DNA of 64,000 nucleotides from an uncultured bacterium (GTDB lineage Bacteria; Bacteroidota; Ignavibacteria; Kapaibacteriales; UBA4661): NCBI GenBank assembly GCA_937899715.1, contig CALCNX010000069.1, positions 1 through 64,000 on the forward strand, written 5' to 3'. The notes under the pieces were generated by a model. That model did not search any database, was not told where the DNA came from, and saw only the letters and a program-made list of their open reading frames with translations. Position 1 is the stretch's first letter, and each line of letters starts with the position of its first letter. This document shows, one piece after another, positions 35,793 to 45,179 of this stretch. The translations under genes were made by a program, and so were the position numbers.

Positions 35793-36700
35793 ATGTACAA
35801 ACTCGGAATTTCCCCCCCCCCCCCCCCCGCAAGTCTAGTTATTTGCTAACACTGTTGTTAGTCGGTGCAAGTTTTGCCTTTGTGAGTTGTTCTTCTGACT
35901 TTTTAAGTGAAAATAGTCAAGAAATAGTGAAGAGCAATGAGGCAGAAGATAAAGCCAAAGCCGTACAAAATGAAATTGCGTCTCTTACGAGACAGTTTAT
36001 CCAAGTTCACGGTCTTCTTAATTTTGAAAATGCGGCAGCATTTGAAAAATATGTAGCTGCAAATGCTAGTAGTGACCTTAAGGCAGTGCTTCCACATTTC
36101 TCTTTTGCCAAAGAACAAAAGCCATTATTAAAACCCTATGACCTCCAAGTTTCCACTTCGCGGATGGTTAAGAACCAAAGGGTAGTTGATGTCAGTTCCA
36201 GAGAAAAAAATGATCCTAAAGTGGCTTTTACTCCTGGTGCTGAAGTAACGGTAGGAAATATTTCTGGACCTGGACAGATTTTCTTAGATCAAGCGGAAGT
36301 TCTTTATACTGGAATGATTGGCTCTGTAGTTTACTCGTTAACCTACAACCCGCCCTCGCCAGTATTTTCAGATGTGATTAATGCACGGCTTACAATTAAC
36401 AACCCTGTTCTTCCGCCAGGCGGTACATTTTTTCTATCTGATGTCGGTCCAAGTCAAACATGGTATGGCGTAAAAGATGGTCAGCCAGCCGTCTTTGTAC
36501 AGTTTACTATGCCTACGTGGGTTAAGCCGCCTGCAGAATATTATGGATATGTGCAGCCCTCATTTCTTTGGATTGTATATGAATATGTAAGAGCAGTCTA
36601 TCCAATTCAATCTTTTGTTGGCATTAATTCTTCTCTCAGTGTGAGCATCTCCTACGGAGGTAGCTCTGGTTCGATGACAACCACTATGGCGGCTCAGTAA
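35793..36700 (+). CDS. Putative phase-variable lipoprotein, reading frame broken by a poly-C tract
   Basis: The best start is ATG at 35793, with TTGGAG seven bases upstream. From it the frame reads MYKLGIS then a run of Pro through 17 C (35812-35828). With 17 C it reaches a stop (TAA) seven codons after the tract. With 16 or 19 C it would continue as RKSSYLLTLLLVGASFAFVSC, a good lipoprotein signal with lipid-bearing Cys, followed by about 270 residues to the stop at 36700. As sequenced, that body is open only from a weak TTG at 35729. The mature protein has a coiled-coil-like Glu/Lys segment and then a beta-rich, Pro-rich C-terminal half; I do not recognise the family. The gene is AT-richer than its neighbours. 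A homopolymer sequencing error is the main alternative. Confidence 0.65.
35812..35828 (+). repeat. Seventeen-base poly-C tract in the lipoprotein signal region
   Basis: An uninterrupted run of 17 C lies six codons after the start at 35793. Such tracts gain or lose bases by slipped-strand mispairing. One base of change would switch the downstream lipoprotein frame on or off. Confidence 0.9.
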
Positions 36701-36731
36701 GTATCCGACTGATTCAAGCAATGAAAAACAA

Positions 36732-36760
36732 AAAAGGAGGATAAATTTTATCCTCCTTTT
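36732..36760. terminator. Bidirectional terminator between convergent lipoprotein genes
   Basis: AAAAGGAGGATAAA is followed almost directly by its reverse complement (ending TCCTCCTTTT), giving a strong hairpin with A and T runs on both sides. It should end both the poly-C lipoprotein gene and the lipoprotein gene on the minus strand. Confidence 0.75.
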
Positions 36761-36791
36761 CTTATTTATTGTCGCTATTTGCGGCACAGAT

Positions 36792-37616
36792 TTATTTCCC
36801 TGGGGTGAAAGAAACAAGTGTGCGAAGCTGTCCATTAAACACAATAGCGCCGAGTATCGGAATATTCGTTGCAACAGTATTAAATTGACGACGCAAGAGT
36901 GTTCGGGGAGTGTTGTTTTCCGACACAACACCAAAATCATACTCGCTCTGAATCGCAGGGACAGTCAAACTGCCCAAAAGTGGAAGAGTGAGTTTGAGTC
37001 CGATAGTCTGGGACTGCCGATGAACGCTATACGTGGTATTATTCAACAAAAGGCTTGTTTTGCCAAGTCCTTTACCGCTTACACCTGCAGCTATAGCAAT
37101 TGAGCCAAATCCCGTAACATCAAATGTCGCATTAAATCCTGTTGTGGCAAAATCCTGTGCACTTGCAGCGTCTTTCAAATCACCCAGCTTTATCCACTTG
37201 GGTTCAAATCCACGAAGAACAATATCTGCCAGATTAATATTGAACGCACTAGCTCCGCTTAGAAACTGCCCAATTGCACCCGTATTAAAATATTGATAAA
37301 TTTCATCGTTTGTAACGCGGTAGTAACTGGAATCACGTCTTGTTAAGCGCGTGGTGGAGACTGCTGCAAAGGTTGAGTCAATAACCAAAACGGCATCATT
37401 TTGTCCACCAATCGAAAGCCCCGTTGCTATAACTGTACTCGTTACACGAAAGACACTATCACGAATGGGAGCATTAACTGTGTCAAGTTTCGATTGCTGA
37501 TACACCGTATAATCACCTGTTTTAAAGCCAAATTTTTCGCCACTCGGTTGCGTGGTACACGCCGCAAGTGCAATGATAAGCGCACCGCACGCGCAAAGGA
37601 TTCTGGAGAATTTCAT
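36792..37616 (-). CDS. Lipoprotein of unknown function
   Basis: This 274-residue protein begins MKFSRILCACGALIIALAAC, a lipoprotein signal with lipidation at the Cys of LAAC. The start at 37616 is chosen for this reason; the frame continues upstream without a better start. The mature protein is beta-rich (for example SVFRVTSTVIATGLSIGG and TTYSVHRQSQTIGLKLTL), with no catalytic motif seen. It lies 82 bp downstream of mdh on the same strand, so some read-through is possible. Family not recognised. Confidence 0.6.
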   Translation of the reverse strand: MKFSRILCACGALIIALAACTTQPSGEKFGFKTGDYTVYQQSKLDTVNAPIRDSVFRVTSTVIATGLSIGGQNDAVLVIDSTFAAVSTTRLTRRDSSYYRVTNDEIYQYFNTGAIGQFLSGASAFNINLADIVLRGFEPKWIKLGDLKDAASAQDFATTGFNATFDVTGFGSIAIAAGVSGKGLGKTSLLLNNTTYSVHRQSQTIGLKLTLPLLGSLTVPAIQSEYDFGVVSENNTPRTLLRRQFNTVATNIPILGAIVFNGQLRTLVSFTPGK

Positions 37617-37698
37617 AGTGAGGAGGGGAAAAGTGGGAAAAGAAGCCTTGCAAGACGCACAACGAGTACATTCTTGCAAGGCTTGGAGACTACGTTAC

Positions 37699-38625
37699 TT
37701 AGACATTCGTAAGTTTCGCCATATTCGATTTCACGTCGTCGGCAGATTTTTGCAATGCGGCTTGCTCATCAGCGGAGAGCTTAATTTCAAAAATGCGCTC
37801 CATGCCGTTTTTGCCAATCACAATCGGAACACCGCAGACGACGTCGCGTAAGCCGTATTCACCTTCAAGCCAGACAGCACTTGGCAAGATGCGACGTTTG
37901 TCTTTGATGATACATTCTGCCATCTCAACAGCCGAAGCCGATGGTGCGTAGTATGCACTGCCCGTCTTGAGCAAGCCCACGATTTCAGCGCCGCCGTTAG
38001 CTGTGCGCTTCACGATTTCGTCAATGCGGTTTTGGGGCATGAGTTCCGAGATTGGTACGCCCGCCACAGTGGTAAAGCGCGGAAGCGGAACCATTGTGTC
38101 GCCGTGACCGCCCAGAACAAACGCATTGATGTCTTCCACCGAAACGCCCAATTCCATTGCGATAAACGTGCGGTAACGAGCCGAATCCAGCACACCCGCC
38201 ATGCCAAGCACCTTGTGGCGTGGTAGTCCCGTTGCTTTGAGCGCCACGTACGTCATTACGTCCAGAGGATTGGAGACGATGATAAAAAACGCATTTGGCG
38301 ATTTTGCGTACGCTTGTTCGATGCACGATTTGACGATTTCTGCATTTTTGAACAACAAGTCGTCGCGGCTCATACCGGGCTTGCGGGCAAGTCCTGCGGT
38401 CATAATCACGATGTTCGAGTCTGCGGTTGCGTCGTAGGAGTTTGTGCCCGTAACGCGAGTGTCTGAGCCAATCACGGGCATAGCTTGGAACATATCCAAG
38501 CCTTTGCCCTGCGGCAAATCTTCGACCACATCCACGATAACAACTTCGTGAGCGAGTCCATCGTAAGCAATTTTTTGAGCGGCAGTCGCGCCGACATTTC
38601 CTGCGCCGATAACGGTAATTTTCAT
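37699..38625 (-). CDS. mdh: Malate dehydrogenase, LDH-like type
   Basis: This enzyme interconverts malate and oxaloacetate with NAD in the citric acid cycle. The 308-residue product has the Rossmann motif GAGNVG (about residues 7-12) and an acidic residue after VVIVD that favours NAD. It also has the mobile-loop Arg pair in LARKPGMSR, the substrate Asn/Asp of VSNPLDVMTY and the catalytic His of GGHGDTMVP. The Arg in the loop (rather than Gln) fits malate over lactate. Upstream is a 207-bp gap to a divergent glycosyltransferase gene. Confidence 0.95.
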   Translation of the reverse strand: MKITVIGAGNVGATAAQKIAYDGLAHEVVIVDVVEDLPQGKGLDMFQAMPVIGSDTRVTGTNSYDATADSNIVIMTAGLARKPGMSRDDLLFKNAEIVKSCIEQAYAKSPNAFFIIVSNPLDVMTYVALKATGLPRHKVLGMAGVLDSARYRTFIAMELGVSVEDINAFVLGGHGDTMVPLPRFTTVAGVPISELMPQNRIDEIVKRTANGGAEIVGLLKTGSAYYAPSASAVEMAECIIKDKRRILPSAVWLEGEYGLRDVVCGVPIVIGKNGMERIFEIKLSADEQAALQKSADDVKSNMAKLTNV

Positions 38626-38832
38626 GATAAACCTTGTAAATATGCGAGATTTGAAATAAAAAGGAGTGGATTATCGTTTATGATTCTGCTGGTTTGCCTT
38701 TGGTGCGACATAGAAATTTGATGGGTCGCAATACTTCATAGATTTGCAAGTTACGCGCTTTTTCAGAAATTTGCGCAAAGGTTTTGCGCTTTATTACAAA
38801 TTTTCCTTTATCATCACCATTTTGCGCTTCCG

Positions 38833-40053
38833 ATGAATGTTTTCTCAACGATAGACGCAGCAACGCTTATAGTGTTGTGCGCCTGTGCTGTCTGGCTCAT
38901 TTTCTTTGCCATTGTGGGCTTGAACGGGCTTGCGATGAAGCCGCTTGCAAGCGAAGTTCTTCCCCAGATGACCTCATTTCCACGCCTTAGCGTCATCATT
39001 GCTGCTTGCAACGAAGCCGATACTATCGGACAGGCTCTTCAATCCTTGCTCGGCACGACCTACCCCAATCTCGAAATCATTATCGTCAATGACCGCTCCA
39101 CTGATGAAACAGGCACAATTATTGACCGCCTTGCCGCGCAGGACAAACGCATCAAGACGCTGCACGTGACTACGCTGCCGACTGATTGGCTGGGTAAAGT
39201 TCACGCGCTGCACGTGGCTTCTGAAGCTGCAACGGGAGATTTCCTGCTTTTTACTGATGCCGATATTCATTTTGTGCCGGAGACGCTCACCCACGCCATT
39301 GCTTTTGCCGAACAGCATCAGCTTGACCATTTGGCAATGGCTCCCGAAACTCGCAAACCTTCTTCAGTAAGCGCCGTGCAGCAGTGGCTTATTTCACTGG
39401 TCATTGCCGGTTTTTCGGCGCTCTTCCTTTTTGCTATGCGTATTCGTAAGCTCCGCAAGCCTGATTCTAAAGCCTTTGTCGGCATTGGCGCGTTTAATCT
39501 CGTGCGAAAAAGCGCTTTTCGGAAAACTGGTGGTTTTGCGTGGCTCAAGATGGAAGTCCTTGATGATGTTGGCTTAGGAATGATGATGAAGCGCTCCGGC
39601 GCACGGTGCGACTGTGTAAACGGCGTAGGGCTGATTCATCTGGAATGGTATCCGACCCTGAGTGCCATTCGTCAAGGCTTCGAGAAGAATTTTTTTGCGG
39701 GCTTCGGACATTATCGCTGGTTACGAATTATGTGGCGAGTGACACAACTAGCCGCAATGGTTTTTCTGCCGTGGGCAGTGGCGCTTTGGGTGTGGTGGTC
39801 AAGCGCACAGGTTCTGCTTGTGTTTCTGCTTGTGTGTGTGCATATTGCATTGCCCGTTGGTATTGCTACGTGGAAGCGTAAAGGTTTGCCCGTAGAAGTA
39901 TCAGTCTTTGCGGCATTGCCACTTGCTTTTGCATTCGTGATAGCGTTCATGCTCCGCTCGGCGTGGCACGTTTCACGAAAAGGCGGCATTACTTGGCGTG
40001 GGACGTTTTATTCGCTTGAAACTCTCCGCCGCGAACAGCGCGTTAGAATGTAA
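38833..40053 (+). CDS. Membrane-anchored family 2 glycosyltransferase
   Basis: This 406-residue protein has a membrane helix near its N-terminus (about residues 9-35). A GT-A catalytic domain follows: SVIIAACNEADTI, then EIIIVNDRSTDET, the metal-binding FTDADIH and an acceptor-side EVLDDVGLGM segment. Three or so helices near the C-terminus (about 300-370) complete the layout. The arrangement, including DWLGKVHALHVA, resembles membrane glycosyltransferases that act on hopanoid, carotenoid or other lipid acceptors. The sugar and acceptor are not known. It is followed 43 bp later by a beta-propeller lipoprotein gene on the same strand. Confidence 0.85.
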   Translation: MNVFSTIDAATLIVLCACAVWLIFFAIVGLNGLAMKPLASEVLPQMTSFPRLSVIIAACNEADTIGQALQSLLGTTYPNLEIIIVNDRSTDETGTIIDRLAAQDKRIKTLHVTTLPTDWLGKVHALHVASEAATGDFLLFTDADIHFVPETLTHAIAFAEQHQLDHLAMAPETRKPSSVSAVQQWLISLVIAGFSALFLFAMRIRKLRKPDSKAFVGIGAFNLVRKSAFRKTGGFAWLKMEVLDDVGLGMMMKRSGARCDCVNGVGLIHLEWYPTLSAIRQGFEKNFFAGFGHYRWLRIMWRVTQLAAMVFLPWAVALWVWWSSAQVLLVFLLVCVHIALPVGIATWKRKGLPVEVSVFAALPLAFAFVIAFMLRSAWHVSRKGGITWRGTFYSLETLRREQRVRM

Positions 40054-40096
40054 CGCACAACATTGAACACTCCCTTTCATTTAACCCTATTCCACT

Positions 40097-41419
40097 ATGT
40101 CTTCCTTGTCCAATAGTCGTTCGACACCGAAAGCACTTGCTGTTGCAATGCTATTTGTCGGTCTCTTTACAAGCCTCTTTGCTGCTTGCCAGCAGGTGCG
40201 TCCGCCTGATGCGTTCACGTTCTATGGCGGTGCGGCGCGTTCCGGTAATTATGAAAATGGAGGTTCGTTCACGAACACCATGATTATCAACGATTTTCCG
40301 AAGAAAAATGATTCGGCAGCACTCACTTCGGCAAAGGGGCAAATTGGTGCCAATATGCCGCCAGTTCCGATTTCATTTATCGCGAGCTATCTCACGCTTC
40401 TGGACGGTAATGCCGTGCGCTATGCAAACGGCAGAATGGAATGGAAAGCGCCATTTGATGCGACCGCGGGCGGTAAGCGTGCGATTGCCTCTGCCCTGCC
40501 CTGCCGCGACAAAGAAGATAATTTCTACGTTCTGGCAAACGACGGCGCACTGTACTCCATCGCAAAAGATGGCAAGCGACGCTGGAAACAATCATTCTTC
40601 ACGCCCGCACCCCTCTCACTCTTTTGCGATTTACTTCCGCTTGCTGACGGCATTCTTGTTGGCTTCAGCGCCGACGGTGTTCGCGGAACGCTCATCAAAT
40701 GTACATTTGACGGCACTATTGCGTGGAAGCAAGAGTTTGCGACGGCTCCCGTGCGGGCGTTTGCTGCCGACGAAGCAGGAAATATAACGCTTGCGCTGAC
40801 GGCGAACACACCCGGCGCAACCGACTCGCTCGTGAGCATAGCAACCAATGGCGGGCGGCGATGGGCGAAAGGTGTTCCCGCTACAAGGCTTTTGCGAATG
40901 CCAATCACGGAAGCGGGGCAAATCCTCATCTCCGGCATAAGAGAGACTAAAACTGCGCGGGAAGATGTTCTTTTGGCATTCGACGCAAATGGCAATCAGC
41001 GCTGGGAGAAGGTGCTCACCTTTACGCCGCAGGGAATCGCAATGGGAACACACGAAGGCTCTCCGCTACTTGTTGTAGCGGGCTATCGGATGGGTATGGG
41101 CGAGTCACTTTCGCTTGTGCTGGGCTTGGATGCTAATGGCAAAGAGCGCTGGCGCTTGAGCTACGACCTTGCCGTGATGGGCGCTCCGATGATAAGCCAA
41201 CAAAACATCGTTTTTGTCGGCACAAAGGGTGAAGCCATTGGCGCATACTTTATGAGCAAAAGCGGTGTTTTTCAGCAAGTTGTTTCCATGAGCGATGCGC
41301 CGCCGTTGTGCCTTATTCCGGCGGTGGATGCCGAAAATAATATTCTCTTTTCGGCTTCCGATGAATTGGGAATTGTAAAAATCGGCAAACTGCCCGTTCA
41401 ACGTCTTTTACCGTATTGA
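40097..41419 (+). CDS. PQQ-like beta-propeller lipoprotein
   Basis: This 440-residue protein has a lipoprotein signal (VAMLFVGLFTSLFAAC). The mature part repeats a propeller-blade motif: SIAKDGKRRWKQS, CTFDGTIAWKQEF, SIATNGGRRWAKG, AFDANGNQRWEKV, GLDANGKERWRLS. This is the pattern of PQQ-like or BamB-like propellers with a conserved G-x-x-x-W. BamB itself is part of the outer-membrane protein assembly machine. This protein may serve as a scaffold, but similarity to BamB is only at the level of fold. It ends just before a strong terminator. Confidence 0.7.
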   Translation: MSSLSNSRSTPKALAVAMLFVGLFTSLFAACQQVRPPDAFTFYGGAARSGNYENGGSFTNTMIINDFPKKNDSAALTSAKGQIGANMPPVPISFIASYLTLLDGNAVRYANGRMEWKAPFDATAGGKRAIASALPCRDKEDNFYVLANDGALYSIAKDGKRRWKQSFFTPAPLSLFCDLLPLADGILVGFSADGVRGTLIKCTFDGTIAWKQEFATAPVRAFAADEAGNITLALTANTPGATDSLVSIATNGGRRWAKGVPATRLLRMPITEAGQILISGIRETKTAREDVLLAFDANGNQRWEKVLTFTPQGIAMGTHEGSPLLVVAGYRMGMGESLSLVLGLDANGKERWRLSYDLAVMGAPMISQQNIVFVGTKGEAIGAYFMSKSGVFQQVVSMSDAPPLCLIPAVDAENNILFSASDELGIVKIGKLPVQRLLPY

Positions 41420-41437
41420 CGAGGAACATAACAAAAT

Positions 41438-41475
41438 AAAAACGGCTTTGGGAAGCGCTTCCCAAAGCCGTTTTG
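41438..41475. terminator. Bidirectional terminator between convergent genes
   Basis: AAAACGGCTTTGGGAAG and its reverse complement meet around a CG centre, with A and T runs at the ends. It separates the propeller lipoprotein gene from the convergent DUF4249 lipoprotein gene and should serve both. Confidence 0.85.
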
Positions 41476-41504
41476 CTATGATTGTTGAAGTTTCCTATGG
41501 TTCT

Positions 41505-42494
41505 TTACGGTCGCACGGTCAGGCGTGTTTCGGCAGTGCCAATAAAAATTCCTATGCCGTCGCCTTTCACATTCCAGCGAGGATTGATGCCTTCCGAGCC
41601 GATTGGATTATTGCCGGAGTTTGCACGGGCATTACTGACCACGTAGTCGTAATATGCAGAATCTGCCGCCTGCACAACGAGCGAAATTGACGCTGTGGGC
41701 GGATAAATACGTGCCGGAAGAATAAAGTTTGCGGGCGGGAAGCGCCTGACGAGGGAAAGTGATTGCCGAAGCGTTACCGTGCCACTGCTGGCACTCGCAC
41801 CACTTTGCGCATTTTGGACACCGAGTGATGTTTCTCCGCCTAAAGAGTCGCGGGATTGGGAATCACGGACGCTAAAGAAGGAAACTCGGTACATTTCCGT
41901 TACACGCGAGCGCACATTCAGCGTTACAACGGCTGTTGTCGCCGGAACGACAGCAATCATACCGTTTTTGGAAAGAAGTTTCGTTGTGTCGCCCGTCAGA
42001 AAAACATTGGCGTTTGTCGTAAATTCACTTGTGCGAGAGAATGTGAAGCGAGGTTGTTCAATGGCGGGCGCAGCGGGAACAATCGTTTCAGCCGTAGCCA
42101 CTTTGCCCTGCCACTCTATGCGCAGAGCGTATGTTTTTCCCGATTGCACGACAAGCCCAGGTGCTTCGTAGAAACTTCTGCGGGGTGCGGGTTTGCCATC
42201 CGAGAGCGTGTCGCTGGGTGTCGGAGCTTGGAGATTCAGAGCAAATATTTGCCCATCCACAGTAATACTCGCTTTGGCATCACCCACAAAAACTCTATCC
42301 ACCGTGAAGGTATCCAACGGCGGAAGGGTGCGCGAAATCTGAATATTTCGCACGGGAGCACCGGAGACAAGCAAGCCCGAAACAACGATGCGCTCAGTGC
42401 TGGGAAGCTGAATATCAGTAATAGTGCTGGAGCAGGAATACATGAGAAGCGTGATTGTAAGCGACGTTATGAGAAGAAAACTAATGCGTTTCAT
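41505..42494 (-). CDS. DUF4249-like lipoprotein, partner of the adjacent TonB receptor
   Basis: This 329-residue protein has a lipoprotein signal (SFLLITSLTITLLMYSC). The N-terminal half (ERIVVSGLLVSGAPVRNIQISRTLPP ... GDAKASITVDGQ ... GLVVQSGKTYALRIEW) matches the plan of DUF4249 proteins. Those are typically encoded beside TonB receptors in Bacteroidota and are thought to bind the ligand at the cell surface. Here it follows such a receptor by 53 bp on the same strand. The family name is from memory of its pattern; the ligand is unknown. Confidence 0.72.
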   Translation of the reverse strand: MKRISFLLITSLTITLLMYSCSSTITDIQLPSTERIVVSGLLVSGAPVRNIQISRTLPPLDTFTVDRVFVGDAKASITVDGQIFALNLQAPTPSDTLSDGKPAPRRSFYEAPGLVVQSGKTYALRIEWQGKVATAETIVPAAPAIEQPRFTFSRTSEFTTNANVFLTGDTTKLLSKNGMIAVVPATTAVVTLNVRSRVTEMYRVSFFSVRDSQSRDSLGGETSLGVQNAQSGASASSGTVTLRQSLSLVRRFPPANFILPARIYPPTASISLVVQAADSAYYDYVVSNARANSGNNPIGSEGINPRWNVKGDGIGIFIGTAETRLTVRP

Positions 42495-42547
42495 GAAGTA
42501 AAAGTAAGTTGTGACAAATGAAAGATCAAGGAAATGAAGCTCTATGG

Positions 42548-44926
42548 CTAGAAGCGAACGCCAATACTGATATTTGGCAAAATGCCAAAGACCGTAATTT
42601 GCTGAACTCTGGGAATAGAAGGTCGCGTCGCGTCAGGAATAAGGCGCGTTTCGGCGGTGGAACCGTAATTGACAAACCACGTGAAGGGATTCTGTCGGTT
42701 ATAGGCGTTATACACGCTGAGAGTGAGATTCCATGGCAGCCCGAAGCCTGTCCATTTGTAGGTGGCACTTACGTCCAGACGGTGATAGTCCGGCAGACGA
42801 AAACCATTCCGCTCGGTGTAGAGTGTGCGCGGCGTACGGAAGCCGCTTGTGGGCGTACTTCCAACGCCGGAGAAATCAAATTGCGCGGCAGGCATAGTAA
42901 ATGCTTGCCCCGTAGCAAATGTCCAAGTTGCACCAAAATCCCACGAATCATTGAGCTGGTACTGCGCCACAACCGAAACGTCGTGGCGGCGGTCGTAGCG
43001 CGGGTAGTATGTTCTTCCGCCATTGATATCAGGGAATGTGCGCTCTGTCCATGAAAGCGTGTAGCCAATCCAGCCCGTCAGAGCGCCCATGCGCTTATTC
43101 AAGAAAAATTCCACGCCGTAAGCCTGTCCGTTGCCGGAAGTGAGTTGGTCTTCTCTCGGCGCACCGATGGCTGTAAGCTGCACATCTTCGCGGAATTCGA
43201 GGAGGTTTCGCAGCGATTTGTAATAGCCCTCAACGCTGAAAAGATATTCTTTGTCAAATAGTTGCGTTTCCACGCCAAGAACGTACTGAACACCACTGGC
43301 GGGGTTAATCGTTTCGGTGGCAGGAAACCACGTATCATTCGGCAGGGAAAACCCGTTGAGGACAAGCAGATGCAAAAACTGATTCGCCACAGCAAACGCG
43401 CCTTTGACGGCAACGTCCTCTGCCACTTGAAGACTCACCGAAGCACGCGGCTCCGGCAGCCAACGGTTGCCACGCGAGAAATAGGACAGCCTGAAGCCGA
43501 GATTCGTCGAGAGAATCGGCGAAATTTGCCATTCGTCCTGAATATATGCACCGCCTTCGATAGATTCTTGTACGGCGGCGTTACCACTATTTTTCAAAAA
43601 CTGCTCAAAAGCAGATGTTCCCGATGTACCAAGCGCCGTTTGAAAGCGGTGGAATGTGCCTTCAATGCCTGTTTTGACGGTATGCTCAGGAGCAGGAAAC
43701 CACTGCGCTTCGCCCCGCACGGTGAAATCGCGCACATTGGAAAAGGTGTTGAACGCGAAATCATTGCCAAAGTCAATATCTTGGCGGTAGGCGTAATCGG
43801 TAAAAATGGCGGAAAAATTAGTGAACAGCGACGGCGAGACGATGTGAGTCCAGCGCAGGTTTCCCGTCGCATTTCCCCAGTTAATGCCGAAGCTCGCGTC
43901 TGCACCGATACCGAGCGTCAGGTCGTCGCGTCCGAAATATCCGCTTAAAAATATGCGATCGTTGTCCGAGATTTTATAGTTCAGTTTCGCGTTCAAATCG
44001 TAAAAATAATATCCAAAGCCTGGTGCTCCTGCTGCGGGTGGATTGACAAGATTGGCAACAGCAAGCGGAAGGTCAAAATATGTACGCCGCCCGGATACCA
44101 TGAACGTCATATCCTCAGTGATTGGACCCTCAACCGTCAGACGTGCGGCAATGAGACTAACGTTTGCCGTCCCTGAAAATTTTTCTTTCGTACCCTCGCG
44201 CATTGTCATATCCACGACGCTTGAAAGACGGCTTCCGTACTCTGCCGGAAACGCACCCTTAATCACACGCACGTCTTGAATCGCGTCGGCATTGAAGGTG
44301 CTGAAAAAGCCGAAGAGATGGGAGGGATTGTAAACCGTAACGCCGTCAAGTAAAATCAAATTCTGGTCAGGCGAACCGCCACGCACGTACAAACCGCTTG
44401 AAAGCTCATTTCCCGCTTTAATGCCCGGCAGAAACTGGAGCGTTCGGAACACATCTGCTTCACCCAAGATAGCGGGCATTTTTTTAATAAAATCACTAGA
44501 AACCGCTACGGTACTGATTGTTTTCGTAGAATTGATCTCCTGACGTTCAGCGCTGACGGTTACTTCGCCCGATTTTGCACTTTGTACGGTTAAGGCAATA
44601 TTCAGGCGGATACTTTCATCGGGCTTCGCAATTGTTATTTGCTTTTTGTAGGTTTTGTAGCCGATGCCGCGCACCTCAAGGAAGTATGTTCCTGGAGCAA
44701 TATTGGGAAGGGAATAGAACCCAAATTTATTCGTCCGTGCGCCGCGCACCGTCGAGGCAGCAGTGATTTTTTCTTCTTTGGAAAGAATAACATTTACTCC
44801 GATAACAACTTCGCCGGAAGCTGACTCGTTCACAGAGCCTGAAATAACGCCGTTTTGAGCGAGCAGCCGAAGAGTGCACAGCAAGAAAAGACTTGCAAAA
44901 GCAAGGCTTTGTTTCAAATACGTCAT
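42548..44926 (-). CDS. TonB-dependent receptor with carboxypeptidase-like N-domain
   Basis: This is a 792-residue outer-membrane transporter. A signal peptide (LAFASLFLLCTLRLLAQ) is followed by a carboxypeptidase-regulatory-like domain (GSVNESASGEVVIGVNVIL ... GTYFLEVRGIGYKTYKK). The plug follows (GEVTVSAERQEINSTKTIS ... LYVRGGSPDQNLILLDGVTVYNPSHLFGFFSTFN) and then a barrel ending PNISIGVRF. The plug type and the DUF4249 lipoprotein encoded directly after it identify the common receptor/lipoprotein pair for uptake of an unknown compound. AAGG lies upstream of the ATG. A 253-bp gap separates it from divergent xseA. Confidence 0.9.
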   Translation of the reverse strand: MTYLKQSLAFASLFLLCTLRLLAQNGVISGSVNESASGEVVIGVNVILSKEEKITAASTVRGARTNKFGFYSLPNIAPGTYFLEVRGIGYKTYKKQITIAKPDESIRLNIALTVQSAKSGEVTVSAERQEINSTKTISTVAVSSDFIKKMPAILGEADVFRTLQFLPGIKAGNELSSGLYVRGGSPDQNLILLDGVTVYNPSHLFGFFSTFNADAIQDVRVIKGAFPAEYGSRLSSVVDMTMREGTKEKFSGTANVSLIAARLTVEGPITEDMTFMVSGRRTYFDLPLAVANLVNPPAAGAPGFGYYFYDLNAKLNYKISDNDRIFLSGYFGRDDLTLGIGADASFGINWGNATGNLRWTHIVSPSLFTNFSAIFTDYAYRQDIDFGNDFAFNTFSNVRDFTVRGEAQWFPAPEHTVKTGIEGTFHRFQTALGTSGTSAFEQFLKNSGNAAVQESIEGGAYIQDEWQISPILSTNLGFRLSYFSRGNRWLPEPRASVSLQVAEDVAVKGAFAVANQFLHLLVLNGFSLPNDTWFPATETINPASGVQYVLGVETQLFDKEYLFSVEGYYKSLRNLLEFREDVQLTAIGAPREDQLTSGNGQAYGVEFFLNKRMGALTGWIGYTLSWTERTFPDINGGRTYYPRYDRRHDVSVVAQYQLNDSWDFGATWTFATGQAFTMPAAQFDFSGVGSTPTSGFRTPRTLYTERNGFRLPDYHRLDVSATYKWTGFGLPWNLTLSVYNAYNRQNPFTWFVNYGSTAETRLIPDATRPSIPRVQQITVFGILPNISIGVRF

Positions 44927-45148
44927 GGAAAAAACCTTAAGGGAATGGTGGTGTGGTTTAGAAAGCCTATAATTATAAGAAGCGCTTGGATGAGCGCTTG
45001 GTTACAGATTTTTTTGTAGATTAGCAAGCAGAAACAAAAATGGATGTAACAATATCCATTCATGCCTAAACACGAATCGGCAGCTTGTTTGTTGCATTGA
45101 CCAGCGCATTTTCATAAATACAAAGCTAGATAATTTTGTACTGCCAAG

Positions 45149-45165
45149 TGTTAAGCCTCTGTTAA
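45149..45165. promoter_or_regulatory. Pair of 11-bp-spaced TTAACA half-sites
   Basis: On the minus strand TTAACA, five bases, TTAACA repeats with an 11-bp period. It resembles the half-sites before the 18-21 kb T9SS and TonB genes, and PhoP-type boxes. It lies between the TonB receptor gene and xseA. A TAnnTTTG-like TAATTTTG at 45131-45138 is nearby on the plus strand. Which gene it would control is unclear. Confidence 0.35.
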
Positions 45166-45179
45166 ATATCAATCTTTGC

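Noticed and set aside
44960..45005. Short direct repeat of AGCGCTTGG before the second TonB receptor gene
   Set aside because: It has two copies of nine bases only, with no spacing or partner site that would mark it as an operator.
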